Below are positions 49,091 through 59,337 of a stretch of 64,000 bases of DNA, in pieces. Position numbers and translations under genes: made by a program. The stretch spans positions 1 to 64,000 of the forward strand of contig CAJNDS010002238.1 of NCBI GenBank assembly GCA_905221605.1, in the 5' to 3' direction. The notes under the pieces are model-generated. The model ran no database searches, was not told where the DNA came from, and saw only the letters and a program-made list of their open reading frames with translations. The stretch comes from Symbiodinium natans (lineage: Eukaryota; Sar; Dinophyceae; Suessiales; Symbiodiniaceae). Within the stretch, counting starts at the first letter, position 1. Every line of letters begins with the position of its first letter.

Positions 49091-52000
49091 GGACTTGAAG
49101 GTTCGTGGGTAGTGGCTAGAAGTACCCGAAACAAGGGTATCACCATAGCTTACTCAGAACCCCACTTCTGAAGTATTTCATGAACCTTCAAAAGTCGCGG
49201 ATCTAGCGCAGTGCAGGGGAAGCTCACAGGGGAGCCTCCCGAAGGTCTTGGTAGGGGACTTCGGTGGGATGAAGGGCTCAAGATTTCTCAGAGTCAATAT
49301 AGGGGTCTTAAATAGTTAGAATTGGGGTTTTGGGGGGGTATGCGGGCGAAAGCCTGTCGAAGTCAATAATTAAAGAAGATGTCATCTGCATCCTCAGCAA
49401 TAGCTCAGAGCACTGAACAGATCTACAACTTGCTGCAGATGGATTGCAGCAGTAAAAGCATTGCATCATATTTCTGTGACCAAAGGTCCAGAGTCTGTAC
49501 AGGAATATCATGCGACTTAGGACATCTTCGTGTGAGATTCCTAGGTTCAATCGAGTAATTAAGAAGTTTCTTGCAGCAAGCACATTCTTCAGCAAGAGCC
49601 CACACAGGTTCAAGCACATGTGTGCGGATGTCATTTTCAAGAAGCTGGCTCTGTTTGAATCTTTCAAGGCAGTCTTTAAACCTGGCAAGTCTTTTGCAAG
49701 CGGCATTGAAACGCTTAAGCGGTCCAGGCTTAGGTGGAAGGGCACCACGAATTTCTTGCGCAGTCATAGAATTCCATTTTTCAAGTGTGACATGGGTGAT
49801 GCAAGGCATGTTTTTGTGAACCCCTTGATTGCAATCATGACGGAGATCAAAAATCTGATCAACCCCCAAGGAAGGCGAAATTTGGAAGACAACCTGGGGA
49901 CAGGCCAATCTTTACACAGCGGAATGGTCATAAGGCTTGCGCTAACAGTTCCAACCGCATTACAAAATTGGACAGGGGTAATGCGGAGAACCTGCGAATT
50001 AACACAATCCGACAGACGAGCATCAACACGAATGGCTTGTAGATCAGACGCGGCTTTCGTCAGATCCCAAGCAGGGATGAAGTACTCTCCGGGAATGCAG
50101 TTTCGGGCGGGAAAGTTTCAAGCCATTTAGCCTGTCTTTCATGGCCCACTACGTGATGGCTAAGGTCGGCATTATCGCCTTGACTTTGAAAAATGTAGGT
50201 AGTGAGAAGCCTAAATTTGTATGACGCCATGCCTACAAATAGACAATCGCGAAGGAAACTTGGAGAAGAACCGCCGCGCTGAACAAAAAGGGCAAGAGCT
50301 TGTGTCCAAGTTTTAATTTTGGTAGCATGAACAGCTGCTTGATTAGTCCATTTAGTCCAAAAGCTAAAGAGGAGCGCAAAATCTTTAGAAGTGCTGCCCC
50401 ATCAATTCCAAGAAGTGCGATTAATCGGGGGATTCCATTTGAAAGAAATAGGGCACACAGCTCTCCCAAGTGAAAATTGCTGATTATAACTGCGAAAGAT
50501 GTTGCCGGCAATAGAGACTGTGTCTGCGTGAGTTATGCTGTGCTGTGCGAACTGGTCATACAGTTCAGGGTTGCGGCACAACTCCATCCATTGCCAAAGC
50601 AGTTGAATGACATGCAGCTGCAACTGTGGCCATAAGATACGCGTGGGACGAGGCATCTGAGTCGTACAAATCATGGCACAGGAAGCACAAGAAGTTCACG
50701 AAACGCGATCTAACAGCTCACTCGGCCAGTGAGCTCTCAGATTAGCAAATCTCGGGCAATCCCACACAATATGTTGGATATTCCCCACCTCATGAAGACA
50801 AAATTGGCAATGCGGAGTCTGCTTGATGTTCATTTTGTGCAAACGGTACGGCGTAGCGTGTGCGTCCGAAAGAAGGCGATAAAGAGGATTCTTATACGGA
50901 CTGCTAGGCTCCAGCGAACGTAAAAGTTTAGTGGTGGCTTCAATTGTGGGGGTTATGATAGTATACTTTATGCAGGGACCACAAGGAAATACTATTAGTA
51001 CTTGATCCGACCCCTATATTAAATATATTGGACTCTGTCTGCGTTTGTTGCCACCTGCCTAGCAGGGTTCAAGGGTCCCTTTGCTTGAACTCGTACTGAG
51101 GCTGAGGCCGTCACACGGGAAAGTGTTGGCTCTGACGCACTCCGGTCAGAGTGCAAACCCCGAATCCCGCCTGATTGTTGGACACGCCCACGTCCAGCAG
51201 CACACCTTCCACCTCAACACCTCTGGCCAGAGCGGGCTAACCCTAAACCCTAAACCCTAAACCCTTCAGGCTGCAACGCTGCACCGACTTCAAGTCCTCC
51301 GATGGGACGCACCTCTCTGAAAAGCCAACCCCCCAATGGGCATGCGCCCAAAACCCCTCACGAAGCTTGAAACCCTCCTCCCAACCTGGCAGGGCCAGGT
51401 TCATTTCCGCGAACGGGCGGTGGAAGATCTTGAAGCCTTAGATATGAACCTAAACCCTATAAACTAGGGCCTTCATTTCCCCACATACCCAAAGCCAGCA
51501 ATAAAATGAACAACGCCCCTCAACCACCTGAACCCTAAACCCTTCTTTGAACCCTAAACCCTAAACCCTAACCCCTAAACCCTAAACCCGAAACCCTCAC
51601 TGCAACTGTTGAGAATCCCAAGCCCGCAAGCCCATGTCGGCAAGAATCGGGGGTCTTCGACTTCAAGCGCCCGGGCCTCCGGAAGAAGCAGGTGGTACTT
51701 GAAGGTTGAAGGTCTTGGGTGTTGGGCTGAGGGTTTAGGGTTGAGGGTTTAGGAATTAGGGTTTAGGGTTTAGGGTTTAGGGTTTAGCGTTTAGGGTGCA
51801 GAACAGAATCTTTGCGCCACGCCCGCCAAACCCCGAGAAGACAGGCGGGGGAACCTCCGCAACGGCTTTCGGGTCGACATCGAAGGCAAACCTGAATGTC
51901 AAGTTGGTGTGCACGCGGGTGACATTTTGAGAGTTTTTTTTTTTGCCGCACGCCTGCCTGATACCCAGGCCACTTTGCATGCCACATGCTGGCATTTTCA

Positions 52001-54581
52001 AATGGAAAAACGCGCGCTTTAAAACGCAGTAGAAAAGTGCAAAATCACACGCCTTCAGTCCCAGCTACTCTCCCTCCACCCACACACACACTACACCTAA
52101 GGGCCAGGGCAGAGAAACACAAAGACATCAAAAACAGCCACCAAAAGTGCCATCATAGAACACAACAGAGATTCAGGGCTTGGGGGGCTCACGAAGTTTT
52201 GACAAAGAAACACGGACTTTACACGGCACTCGGATGCAGGAGGCCTCTGCCACTCTCATCCCTGGGCGTTGTGGAAGGGCTTACGGGGATTACTGATTCG
52301 AGCTTAGGGTGTAGGAATGGGGATAATAGTCCCCCTGATTATTGTTATTATTATTATTATTATTTACTATTATTTCTTATTATTATTGTTATCATTATTA
52401 TTACTTATCCCTATAAAGGACTGGTAGTGTAAGGGGGAACATCCCAGGCTCAGGGTGTCTAAGTAGGCTCTCTCTCTCATGGCCGGGGCATGGGAGCCAA
52501 TTTCCGCTGAGTAGCAGCTGCGCCTGGCGAGCACACTCAACAGCATGGGAGCTTTTGGGGGCGTCGGCTGTGCTTGAAGATGTTTTTTTAAGGTGGCGGT
52601 TAATGTAAGCTTCCAGGCGATCTGGAGCTGGAAGAAGGGCGATAAGTAGCCCTGCCCTACATCGTGAATTGCGGTGTTCTCAAAAGTTGGGGGGTCGCTC
52701 TGTGTTTGTTTGTGACTTTTTTGGTGGGGGGGGGCGGGGGGCCGGGGGGTTGTTGACAGGAACTATATGCTGCATTCGGGACGGAAACTTTCAAAGAAGG
52801 TCATGAGCAGTCCACTTTGACTTGTAGCCACAGTTCTAACTCATGTCCATGGCGTGCACCCCCCTCACTAAGGCTAAGTTTTCGAGAATGTAGAGATCCG
52901 GCTCCAGCTCAGGAAAGCCTAAGCTTCTCAAGGCCTTGAAGCGAGGTTGGATCAGACAAGTCCAGGGCTCATGGGCACGTTGTGGGGGGTTGGGGGCATG
53001 GAGGAGGCAAAAACTGTTTTGATCAGGGCTCGGTGAGAGGGTTTGTGTTTAGGTAGGGCAGCCACACATCCACCACATCCGCCAGACATCCGAATGCCAG
53101 CTCCAATGCACACCCTGAAGCGCAGCTACGCCGCTACGCAGCACGGGGGTGCGTACAATTGTCAGACACTGCATCCGCCTCACACCCCTGGCATGCTCGC
53201 TCTGGCCACTTGAAACCCCTTCACCCCCAACCCCGGCCATCTGCAGGCCTCCTGGGAAAGGCGAGCCTTGGAAGAGACAGCGGCTGAGAGTCTTGACAAG
53301 CGTTGAAGGCTTTCAGGCTCAGGGCCTGGGACTTCGGGGTGTAGCTAGCTCAGACTCTGCCATGTCTTCGATCAGGTCCAGCTCTTTCGCTTCTATTCCA
53401 AACTGCGGTATGCAGCAGCTGGCCTTGAACCTCCAAGATCTAGAGAAGACGAGATCGCATGAGCACAAACTTTACACCCAAATTCCCTAAGCCCCTGAAC
53501 ACGAAACCGGAAACCCTAAACCCACCCCTCACCCCCGCTTCATCACTTGAACCATGACCCTACACCACAAGACGCCACCCCCAAAGCTGAAGCCGGCCAC
53601 GGGCACCAAGAGGGTTGAGCTTAGGGTCTAGGGTTTTTTTGGCCCCCGCATAGCTGGACGAACCACTCAGCTTTAGGGTTTCGGGTTTAGGGCTTCGGCT
53701 CTCACAACTGGCGCGCGCGCACACGCAAGGCTCCACATGTCCGACACAAGATATACAATTAATTAACGCATATTGGCCCCACTCGAAACCGGCCAGCCCA
53801 CTTTCCCTCCAAGCGCCAGCGCAGGCTCAGGGTTCAGGGTTCCGTGTTCAGGGTTTAGGGTCTAGGCTTTGCAGGCCCCCTTCCCTCAACCCCAACCACG
53901 GGGGCCGCACCAGGATCGACCGGGAGTGGCCTGGCACTTGATCTGAAACTCTGGGAGGGTCCTTGTCTCTGAATAGGGATGAGGGTTTAGGGTTTAGGGT
54001 TTAGGGTTTAGGGTGTAGGGTGTAGGGCGTAGGGTGTAGGGTGTAGGGTGCAGGGTGTAGGGTTTAGGGTTTGAACTCTGCCCGGCCCTACATCCCCCAA
54101 AACAGACCCGAATGCTTGCTTCGGCTATGTTGGGGTGCGGTCTGTCGGTTGGATTAGGATTTTGAAGTTCAGCACCTTAAGGGGAAGTCCAAGGAGGGAA
54201 CATAAACCTTACACAAGCTTCGGTTCTCTGGGATTCAACTCCCTCCCTTAAGGATCCTACGAATATAACTAGGTCGAGGCTGAAAGGCTATGCGCTGAGA
54301 TGCTGGCTCTGGACCCCGGCAGTCAATTGTCGGCACCCCGATCGACAGGGTTTAGGGCTTCACGTCCACTACCCCTTTTCTTTACCCTCCCGGGATTTTT
54401 TGAAGGAACCGAACCGTAAACCCTAAACCCTAAACCCTAAGCCCACAGACCCCGAACCCTAATTGACCACCGCCGAACTTCGCGCCAGGGGGCCTCCTCG
54501 ACCAAATGTGCCGTCCACCCAGCAGCCGCCCACCATGCGGCCCAGGATCGTGCCCAGGAGGGCATCCACGGACTCCTGCTC
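48964..54581 (-). CDS. RsmH/METTL15-like rRNA m4C methyltransferase gene, exons in telomere-rich introns
   Basis: RsmH-type enzymes methylate N4 of a cytosine in the small-subunit rRNA using S-adenosylmethionine. Exons in coding order match successive family motifs: 54581-54494 (LLGTILGRMVGGCWVDGTFG then RGG; the glycine-rich cofactor motif), about 51921-51799 (NLTFRFAFDVDPKAVAEV; the acidic-loop motif DxDPxA), 51428-51386 (acceptor TTCAAG; IFHRPFAEMNLALP, donor CAG|GTTGGG), 51222-51171 (GVEVEGVLLDVGVSNNQ; the family motif GVLLDLGVSS-Q) and 49036-48964 (VEDAEHGFRIAPDVSLDLRR then SEGTG; family RGFSF..DGPLDMR, with phenylalanine kept but the second motif diverged; donor CACAG|GTTTAGG). An HSR-type exon is expected between the first two and was not found. 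Organelle targeting is likely for this family but not visible here. Exon edges and phases are not all verified. Confidence 0.6.
49039..49089. repeat. Poly(G) of 51 bases next to a 3' splice site
   Basis: An uninterrupted run of 51 G. On the coding (minus) strand it is a poly(C) tract immediately before CAG|GTGGAG, the acceptor of the RsmH-like exon, so it stands in the position of a polypyrimidine tract. Confidence 0.9.
49093..49192. mobile_element. Family E element E4, intronic
   Basis: Left end ACTTGAAGGTTCGTGGGTAG pairs with TTTCATGAACCTTCA (right end, 49177-49191). It lies just upstream, on the minus strand, of the poly(C) tract and acceptor at 49036. Confidence 0.7.
49286..51022. mobile_element. 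Family C element interrupted by a retroelement remnant (C3)
   Basis: Left arm CAATATAGGGGTCTTAAATA ... ATTGGGGTTTTGGGG (49286-49335) and right arm GGGGGTTATGATAGTATACT ... AGGGACCACAAGGAAATACT ... GATCCGACCCCTATATTA (50948-51022) match the two halves of element C2. About 1.6 kb of unrelated DNA lies between, in the centre of the family's G/T-rich motif. Outside the arms, CAGAGTC-CAATATA is also inverted (49279-49290, 51030-51043), extending the inverted repeat. The whole unit sits in the intron between exons 51222-51171 and 49036-48964 of the RsmH-like gene. Confidence 0.7.
49423..50937 (-). pseudogene. Decayed C-terminal part of a non-LTR retrotransposon protein
   Basis: Read on the minus strand, with several frameshifts and in-frame stops. 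Near 50870-50720: LHKMNIKQTPHCQFCLHEVG then NIQHIVWDCPRF, a C-x2-C-x8-H-x4-C pattern like the zinc-knuckle (zf-RVT) found after the reverse transcriptase/RNase H part of LINE proteins. After a TGA comes LQLHVIQLLWQWMELCRNPE; other frames give LALFVQRGGSSPSFLRDCLF, LTTYIFQSQGDNADLSHHVV and, to 49423, FNAACKRLARFKDCLERFKQ ... EECACCKKLLNYSIEPRN. No reverse transcriptase or endonuclease domain remains, consistent with 5' truncation. Base composition is more AT-rich than neighbouring exons. Not functional as it stands. Confidence 0.5.
51607..51694 (+). CDS. Probable exon on the opposite strand
   Basis: Plus frame TVENPKPASPCRQESGVFDF KRPGLRKKQVVLE, ending GAAG|GTTGAA. It lies inside a proposed intron of the minus-strand RsmH-like gene. 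Product not recognised. Confidence 0.4.
51723..51796 (+). repeat. Telomeric array TTTAGGG
   Basis: About ten units with TTGAGGG and TTTAGCG variants, in an intron of the minus-strand gene. Confidence 0.9.
52310..52445. mobile_element. Family A element A4 with TTA microsatellite loop
   Basis: The right end AAAGGACTGGTAGTGTAAGG then GGGAACATCCC is a clear family A terminus; the left arm (GGAATGGGGATAATAGTCCC) is shortened. The loop is a (TTA)n tract at 52340-52404. Confidence 0.6.
52470..52556 (-). CDS. Probable exon
   Basis: Minus frame PMLLSVLARRSCYSAEIGSH APAMRERA. It falls where an exon of the RsmH-like gene is still missing but does not show the expected motif. Bases 52560-53040 show no other supported gene apart from a G run at 52722-52748. 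Confidence 0.4.
53335..53430 (-). CDS. Probable exon
   Basis: Minus frame SCCIPQFGIEAKELDLIEDM AESELAT. Another minus stretch at 53116-53172 reads CLTIVRTPVLRSGVAALQ. Products not recognised. Confidence 0.4.
53985..54075 (+). repeat. TTTAGGG array with a TGTAGGG block
   Basis: TTTAGGG units, then seven TGTAGGG/CGTAGGG units, then TTTAGGG again. Confidence 0.95.
54273..54349 (+). CDS. Exon with telomeric donor
   Basis: Acceptor TATAACTAG, frame VEAERLCAEMLALDPGSQLS APRST, ending ACAGG|GTTTAGGG. Product not recognised. Confidence 0.45.
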
Positions 54582-54591
54582 CTCAAAGAAG

Positions 54592-54690
54592 GGTTTAGGG
54601 TTTAGGGTTTAGGGTTTAGGGTTTAGGAGTTTAGGGTTTAGGGTTTAGGAGTTTAGAGTTTAGGGTTTAGGGTTCAGGGTTCAGGGTTTC
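54592..54690 (+). repeat. TTTAGGG array with TTTAGGAG interruptions
   Basis: About thirteen units. On the minus strand it precedes the first identified RsmH-like exon. Confidence 0.95.
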
Positions 54691-54951
54691 GGCCTAGGGG
54701 CTTGGAGGCCCTGGGTGCGGCTCGCTGCAAGAGCCCAACCCTTAAGCCAGGCTCCCTCGGATTGCCTGCACCGGCTGGTGCCCCACTGACGCTGCGTGGG
54801 TCCGACGCCGGAGGTCCTGGCCCACAACACAGTGCCTTGAAGGGTTCAGGGCGTTGGGCCTCAGGCTTGGGAAATCCTGAAACCCCAAGGGGTCTCAGGG
54901 CCCCAAAAACTCGCCACGCTTCTTACATCACGGACCCTCGCGGCCTGGAGA

Positions 54952-55092
54952 TCAGCAACAGCAGCAGCACTCATGAGTCATGGCTGCGGTGAGAGAGCTC
55001 CCAACCCTGCATTGCCGGGCCTCTTGCCGCATCTGCTCGATGGCCTGCAGTTCTAACTCTTTCAGGCACCACTCGGGACGAAGGGGGATGAA
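54952..55092 (-). CDS. Probable last exon with cysteine tail
   Basis: Minus frame FIPLRPEWCLKELELQAIEQ MRQEARQCRVGSSLTAAMTH ECCCCC, TGA 54952-54954. The poly-Cys end comes from a (GCA)n tract. Product not recognised. Confidence 0.45.
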   Translation of the reverse strand, partial: FIPLRPEWCLKELELQAIEQMRQEARQCRVGSSLTAAMTHECCCCC

Positions 55093-55214
55093 CACCCTCG
55101 AACAACAAAACCCCCTAGAAGAGCCTGTGAACCCCAGGAGCCTGCTGGGGGTCATCGCCTGCGGCCGAGAAGATGCCATCCTCGAAGTCGCCTCTTCCAG
55201 GACAAGCTGGGACA

Positions 55215-55288
55215 GTGAGGGTTTAGGGTTTAGGGTTTAGGGTGTAGGGTTTAGGGTTTAGGGTTTAGGGTTTAGGGTTTAGGGTTTC
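55215..55288 (+). repeat. Telomeric array TTTAGGG
   Basis: Ten units with one TGTAGGG, ending TTTCAAG|TGG at the start of the next coding stretch. Confidence 0.95.
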
Positions 55289-55530
55289 AAGTGGTCTCTT
55301 GCCATAAGCCTTCGTACAAAGAGGCGCACAAGGGTTACGGAAGGACCCTGCCTGGGTTTAGGAGCTTGGGGGAAAGGTGTCGATGGAAATCCGGCAAGGA
55401 GGTCGGCCCACGAGCTGCTAGCCACGCCACGTGCATCACGAGGAATGCATCCACTGCGCCCTACTTCACCACACGAGTAGAAGGGGCACAGAACTCAGGA
55501 TTCCGAAGGAGCGCAGGAGCTTCAGGTTAA
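55289..55530 (+). CDS. Coding-like stretch of about 80 codons
   Basis: Frame SCHKPSYKEAHKGYGRTLPG ... CRWKSGKEVGPRAASHATCI ... STAPYFTTRVEGAQNSGFRR, TAA 55528-55530. It starts at the exit of the telomeric array. Product not recognised. Confidence 0.45.
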
Positions 55531-55817
55531 GGCTCGGGATCATCAGATAACCAGGGAATGAGGGGTTTAGGCGCTTCCAATCTGTTTATCACAGGACTGC
55601 CGACTTTTTTGGGACTGCCGCGAATAAAAATCATTTCCAAAATCCCAAGACTATTTCGAAATTGGGCTTTTCGCGAACAGAGCCGTGAAGTTGCACCAGA
55701 TAGTACGGTAAATTCAGGTCTTAGTCTTATTGCCTTCGTTCTCACCTCCAATCCCGCCTGCAATATATTAATCATGTGATGCAAGCATACCAAGAACCGC
55801 TCCTTGAAGAACAGCAA
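55527..55817 (-). CDS. 97-codon open frame, AT-rich
   Basis: Minus frame LFFKERFLVCLHHMINILQA ... LEVRTKAIRLRPEFTVLSGA ... QFRNSLGILEMIFIRGSPKK, TAA 55527-55529, no ATG at the 5' end. Codon use is much more AT-rich than the neighbours, like the retroelement remnant at 49-51 kb, so a transferred or retroelement origin is possible. Product not recognised. Confidence 0.4.
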   Translation of the reverse strand: MLFFKERFLVCLHHMINILQAGLEVRTKAIRLRPEFTVLSGATSRLCSRKAQFRNSLGILEMIFIRGSPKKVGSPVINRLEAPKPLIPWLSDDPEP

Positions 55818-56179
55818 ATGCTGGATTGACTATGCATAACTTTCCTACTGTCTAAACAAATAAACGATTAGGAACCCAAACGAGAACAATCGATCTTGGG
55901 GCACGGGGCTTGGGATTTTATGGTTCAGGGCTTCAGGGTCAGTGCTTATGATGAAGGGGTATTGGGCTCTAGGGGCAAACGTCGACTCTTCCACCCTCCA
56001 AGCACCCGAAGCACCTGCCCACTCCTCTACGCTTACAGCGCAGGCGGTGTTTCCCCGAAGCAATGGCCGAGCCCTGTCGATCGAGCTTGTGGTAGTGTTG
56101 GGGTCTCGGGCTTTGGGTTTAGGGTACCCCGAACCCCAAACTCCCGGTACGTAGGGGATTATAGGGTTCCATAGTATCG

Positions 56180-57030
56180 TGTAATTACCTTGCTGTTATT
56201 TTCCTACTGTAGCCCGGGTTCCTTCCCCTTCAGAATAACGATAATACCATACGTAGTCCTTGCATTGAGACTAACCAGAAAAAACTAAGTGGTCGGTTTG
56301 AAGGCTGGTTGCAGGTGTCGGGCGCCCTCGACTCCAAGCGCCACACCCCTCAATCGCCCACCTCTTCCCTCAGCCCCCTCCAAGGAAAAGTTGCCTGACT
56401 AAACCCTGCAGCTCCTGGTGGCCTCAACCCGAACTTCGGTGACTTCGGTCTTGGGTCTTCTTTACTCCCCTTAGAACCTTTAAAAACATATGTTTTGAAT
56501 ATCTTCTTGGGGTTTATATAAGCAAAAAGGGATATAGTCTTGGGCCCGAACCTGGCTCGCCAGCATCCGAGGCCCACGAAAGCCTGGGGGGGGGGGGGGC
56601 TCTGGGAGCTCCGGCTCTGAGGCTTCTTTGCATCGAAGCCCCCTCCTCAACCCCTACTTCTGCCTTAACCTCAAGAACCCTGAAGTTGATGTACCACAAA
56701 GAAAGCGACTCTAAAGCCCCTCAAAGCCTCAAAATCTCAAGCCCTCAAGCCCTAAACCCTTCACCCTGAACAGCCCTAAACCCTGCTGCCGCGAGACTGC
56801 GGGCCCGCAGATGACAAGTGCTACCGCACGGAGCCGGCGCATGGCGCTGAGGGCTCACCATCGCCGGGCAGTATGCCGTTGAGTGGGGGGCTGGGGGGGG
56901 TTAGGGGCTTTAGGGTTTAGGGTTCAGGCTGTAGGGGTCAGGGAGCTGGGGGGGCTTGGGGGGTTCTGCGGTTGGGGGGGACTTAGGTTGAGGAGGTTTA
57001 GGAGGTTTCGGCTTGTATGCTTGAGGTAGG
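56180..57030. other. Stretch without a supported gene
   Basis: AT-rich unique sequence, one G run (56587-56600) and short telomere-like fragments. Frames present are short and unconvincing. Confidence 0.5.
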
Positions 57031-57141
57031 GGGGTGGTGCCAGTTTCTCATAGGCCGGCTAAACGTTGTTCTACTACCCTGTTGAGGGCAAACGAGGACC
57101 GAGTGGAAGGTGTGTGCAGGGTTCGCGGGTTCGGGGGAGAC

Positions 57142-57282
57142 TTGGATCTAGAGGAATCGCACTCCCGCCTCAGAGCTGGTGCGATTGCAGCTGCAGTGGT
57201 GATAGCTGAAGGCTTTTTTGGGACCTTTACCCAAGCCTGGCGTCAACGGCCTAGGCAAAAACCTTGGGTTAAACATCCCTGA
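57142..57282 (+). CDS. Probable last exon, hydrophobic helix
   Basis: Plus frame LDLEESHSRLRAGAIAAAVV IAEGFFGTFTQAWRQRPRQK PWVKHP, TGA 57280-57282. AIAAAVVIAEGFF could be a membrane segment. A minus frame over 57275-57400 (EAAVGRHVEGAVPGDSEEGS) is also open and coding-like. Between 57540 and 57900 nothing is supported. Confidence 0.4.
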   Translation: MDLEESHSRLRAGAIAAAVVIAEGFFGTFTQAWRQRPRQKPWVKHP

Positions 57283-57964
57283 AGCAACAGCTCCACTTAG
57301 CAAGACCAAGCAGCCAACGAGCCACACTTGCAACGGCCTCAGAGCCCTCCTCGCTGTCGCCCGGCACGGCGCCCTCCACATGTCGGCCCACCGCCGCCTC
57401 ATGGTGTGTCCTAAGCCCTTTGTTCCATACCAGAACCCTCCAAGGTTTAGCCGTGAGATCCCACTAAAATCTTCGAGGTTCGAGTTTTTGAGCGGCGGCG
57501 GGCATGAATCTCAATATGGACATGTAATATATACATATACATATGTAATGGTATGTGTGTGTAAACCTATAATATATACAGAATTATATAAGATGTAGGT
57601 TGATATTCAATTATACAACCTTTTAACCCCTGTAATCTCTAAGCCCCACTTGAAGGAAAAGCACGAAAGGACGGTGCTTTGAGTGTGCACCGAAGATGCA
57701 CGCAGGGGACAGGCAACCCCACTACGAATCCCCAGGATCCATCTCAACCCCACAAGCACTCTAAAGCCAAACAAAGGTTCAAGGCCCTAGACCCTGAACA
57801 CTAAACCCGCTGACGGCCCGGCTGGGAAGTGCGCACGCAGGCAGCCGCCATCCTGGAGTTTGGGAACCCGCCACACCCCCCCGGCACTCCCACCCCCCCA
57901 TCGTGATATTTGTCACCCTAAACCCTAAACCCTAAACCTAAACCCTAAACCCTAAACCCCGGAC

Positions 57965-58062
57965 CCTTCAAGGCAGCCTCCTCTCGCCAGCCCTCGTTCG
58001 CATAGTACACCGCCGTCAGCCGGCGGCGCAGATCGTGGTTGGGCAAGGCATCCTTGGAGTGA
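57965..58062 (-). CDS. Probable exon, possibly phytanoyl-CoA dioxygenase-like
   Basis: Minus frame SKDALPNHDLRRRLTAVYYA NEGWREEAALK. The H..N.....RR.LTxxYY pattern resembles the C-terminal part of PhyH-type oxygenases, which is suggestive only. A telomeric array flanks each side (57914-57960, 58070-58145). Confidence 0.4.
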
Positions 58063-58191
58063 AGGTGTAGGGTTTAGGGTTTAGGGTTTAGGGTTCAGGG
58101 TTCAGGGTTGAGGGTTTGGGGTTTATGGTGTAGCGTTTAGGGTGCGTGGGGGGCGGGGAAGGGTTAGAGTTTGGAGGCTTAACTTAGATTT

Positions 58192-58252
58192 TGAACCCCC
58201 GACAAAGTGTACCGCAGGGCGTGGAGGTTCACGGAGTTGGGGATACACCTGA
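58192..58252 (-). CDS. Possible exon upstream of the PhyH-like exon
   Basis: Minus acceptor GTGGTTTCAG, frame VYPQLREPPRPAVHFVGG. Same strand as 57965-58062 and could precede it. Bases 58270-58560 are a TGATAA-type AT-rich stretch without a gene. Confidence 0.35.
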
Positions 58253-58567
58253 AACCACTCCTACGGTAAGAGGCCCCTGACCAAACAGCGGCAATTTTTT
58301 GAAACTCTTGATATAATGATAACGATACATGGCGATGTTGCTTGGAATCATCTTGATTATTGTCTTGCTGATAACGTTACATAGATGGTGGTGATTGATA
58401 ACCATGATAATGATTTTGCCAATGTTACTGGGAATCTTGATACCTATGTTCCTGATAATGGTAAGGAAAGGGCAATGGTAACGGGAAGCGTAATGAGGAT
58501 AACCGTCATGACAATGATGAGGCTTTGAACATCACTGTTCACATAATGACGTATCCCGACCTTTTAG

Positions 58568-58762
58568 GCAGGGAGCCCTGTGTCTGGCGTAGCGCGCGCC
58601 CTTGCCTGGATACCTTGCAGGGCCCGGAGGTTTTGCGGTGGGGTTTCGGGGCTGCTGTCTTGGGTTCTGTCTTACCCTTTTGCCCTTTTTTGGCTCCAGG
58701 AACTGATACCGGAAGATCGAAACCTGTTGGTACTGTTTGTGGGTGTGCCGGTGGTGTCTTGA
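58568..58762 (+). CDS. Probable last exon (65 codons)
   Basis: Acceptor CCTTTTAG, phase-0 frame SPVSGVARALAWIPCRARRF ... GLLSWVLSYPFALFWLQELI ... PEDRNLLVLFVGVPVVS, TGA 58760-58762. Hydrophobic, possibly membrane. Product not recognised. 58940-59130 is open on both strands and unresolved. Confidence 0.5.
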   Translation, partial: AGSPVSGVARALAWIPCRARRFCGGVSGLLSWVLSYPFALFWLQELIPEDRNLLVLFVGVPVVS

Positions 58763-59337
58763 GTGCTGTATTGCCAAAATGGGCCAGCGACCCCTAAGGC
58801 AGGCGAGGCTTCGGTGTCTAGGCTAGGGTTCATGTTCGGGTTCAGGGTTCAAGGTCTTCAGGGCGGCTTCTGTGTCTGTGGAGCCTTCAACCCGCAGCCC
58901 TGGAACCCTAAACCCTAAACCCCAAACCCTCAACCCCAAACCCTAAAGTGAGTCGGCGGCGCCTGGCGGCCATGGTACTCAGCCGGCGGCTGCTGAAGTT
59001 CAACGCCTGCAAAGGGGCCGCGGACCCGCTTGGGGCTCAGGCTCCCATAGAGGACCAGCTCAGCAGGCCGAGTTCGTGCTCGCCTGTAAAACTTGCTTCA
59101 GCCAGACTACCCCCTGCAGTTACCAACTAAGCAGACATCGATGCCATCTGGATAAGGCCTCAACTAAGCACTTTGGAAGATCTGGGGAGTTTGGGGTGCT
59201 GCTTGCGACTCCACAGGACTCGAGTTCAGAAGATTCGGAGTTCAAGGTTCAGAGATGTAGGGGCTTAGGGTTCACAGGATTTAGGGCTCACGGTTTGGGT
59301 TTCATTGAGGGTTCAGAGAGAGCTCGGCCCCTGAACT

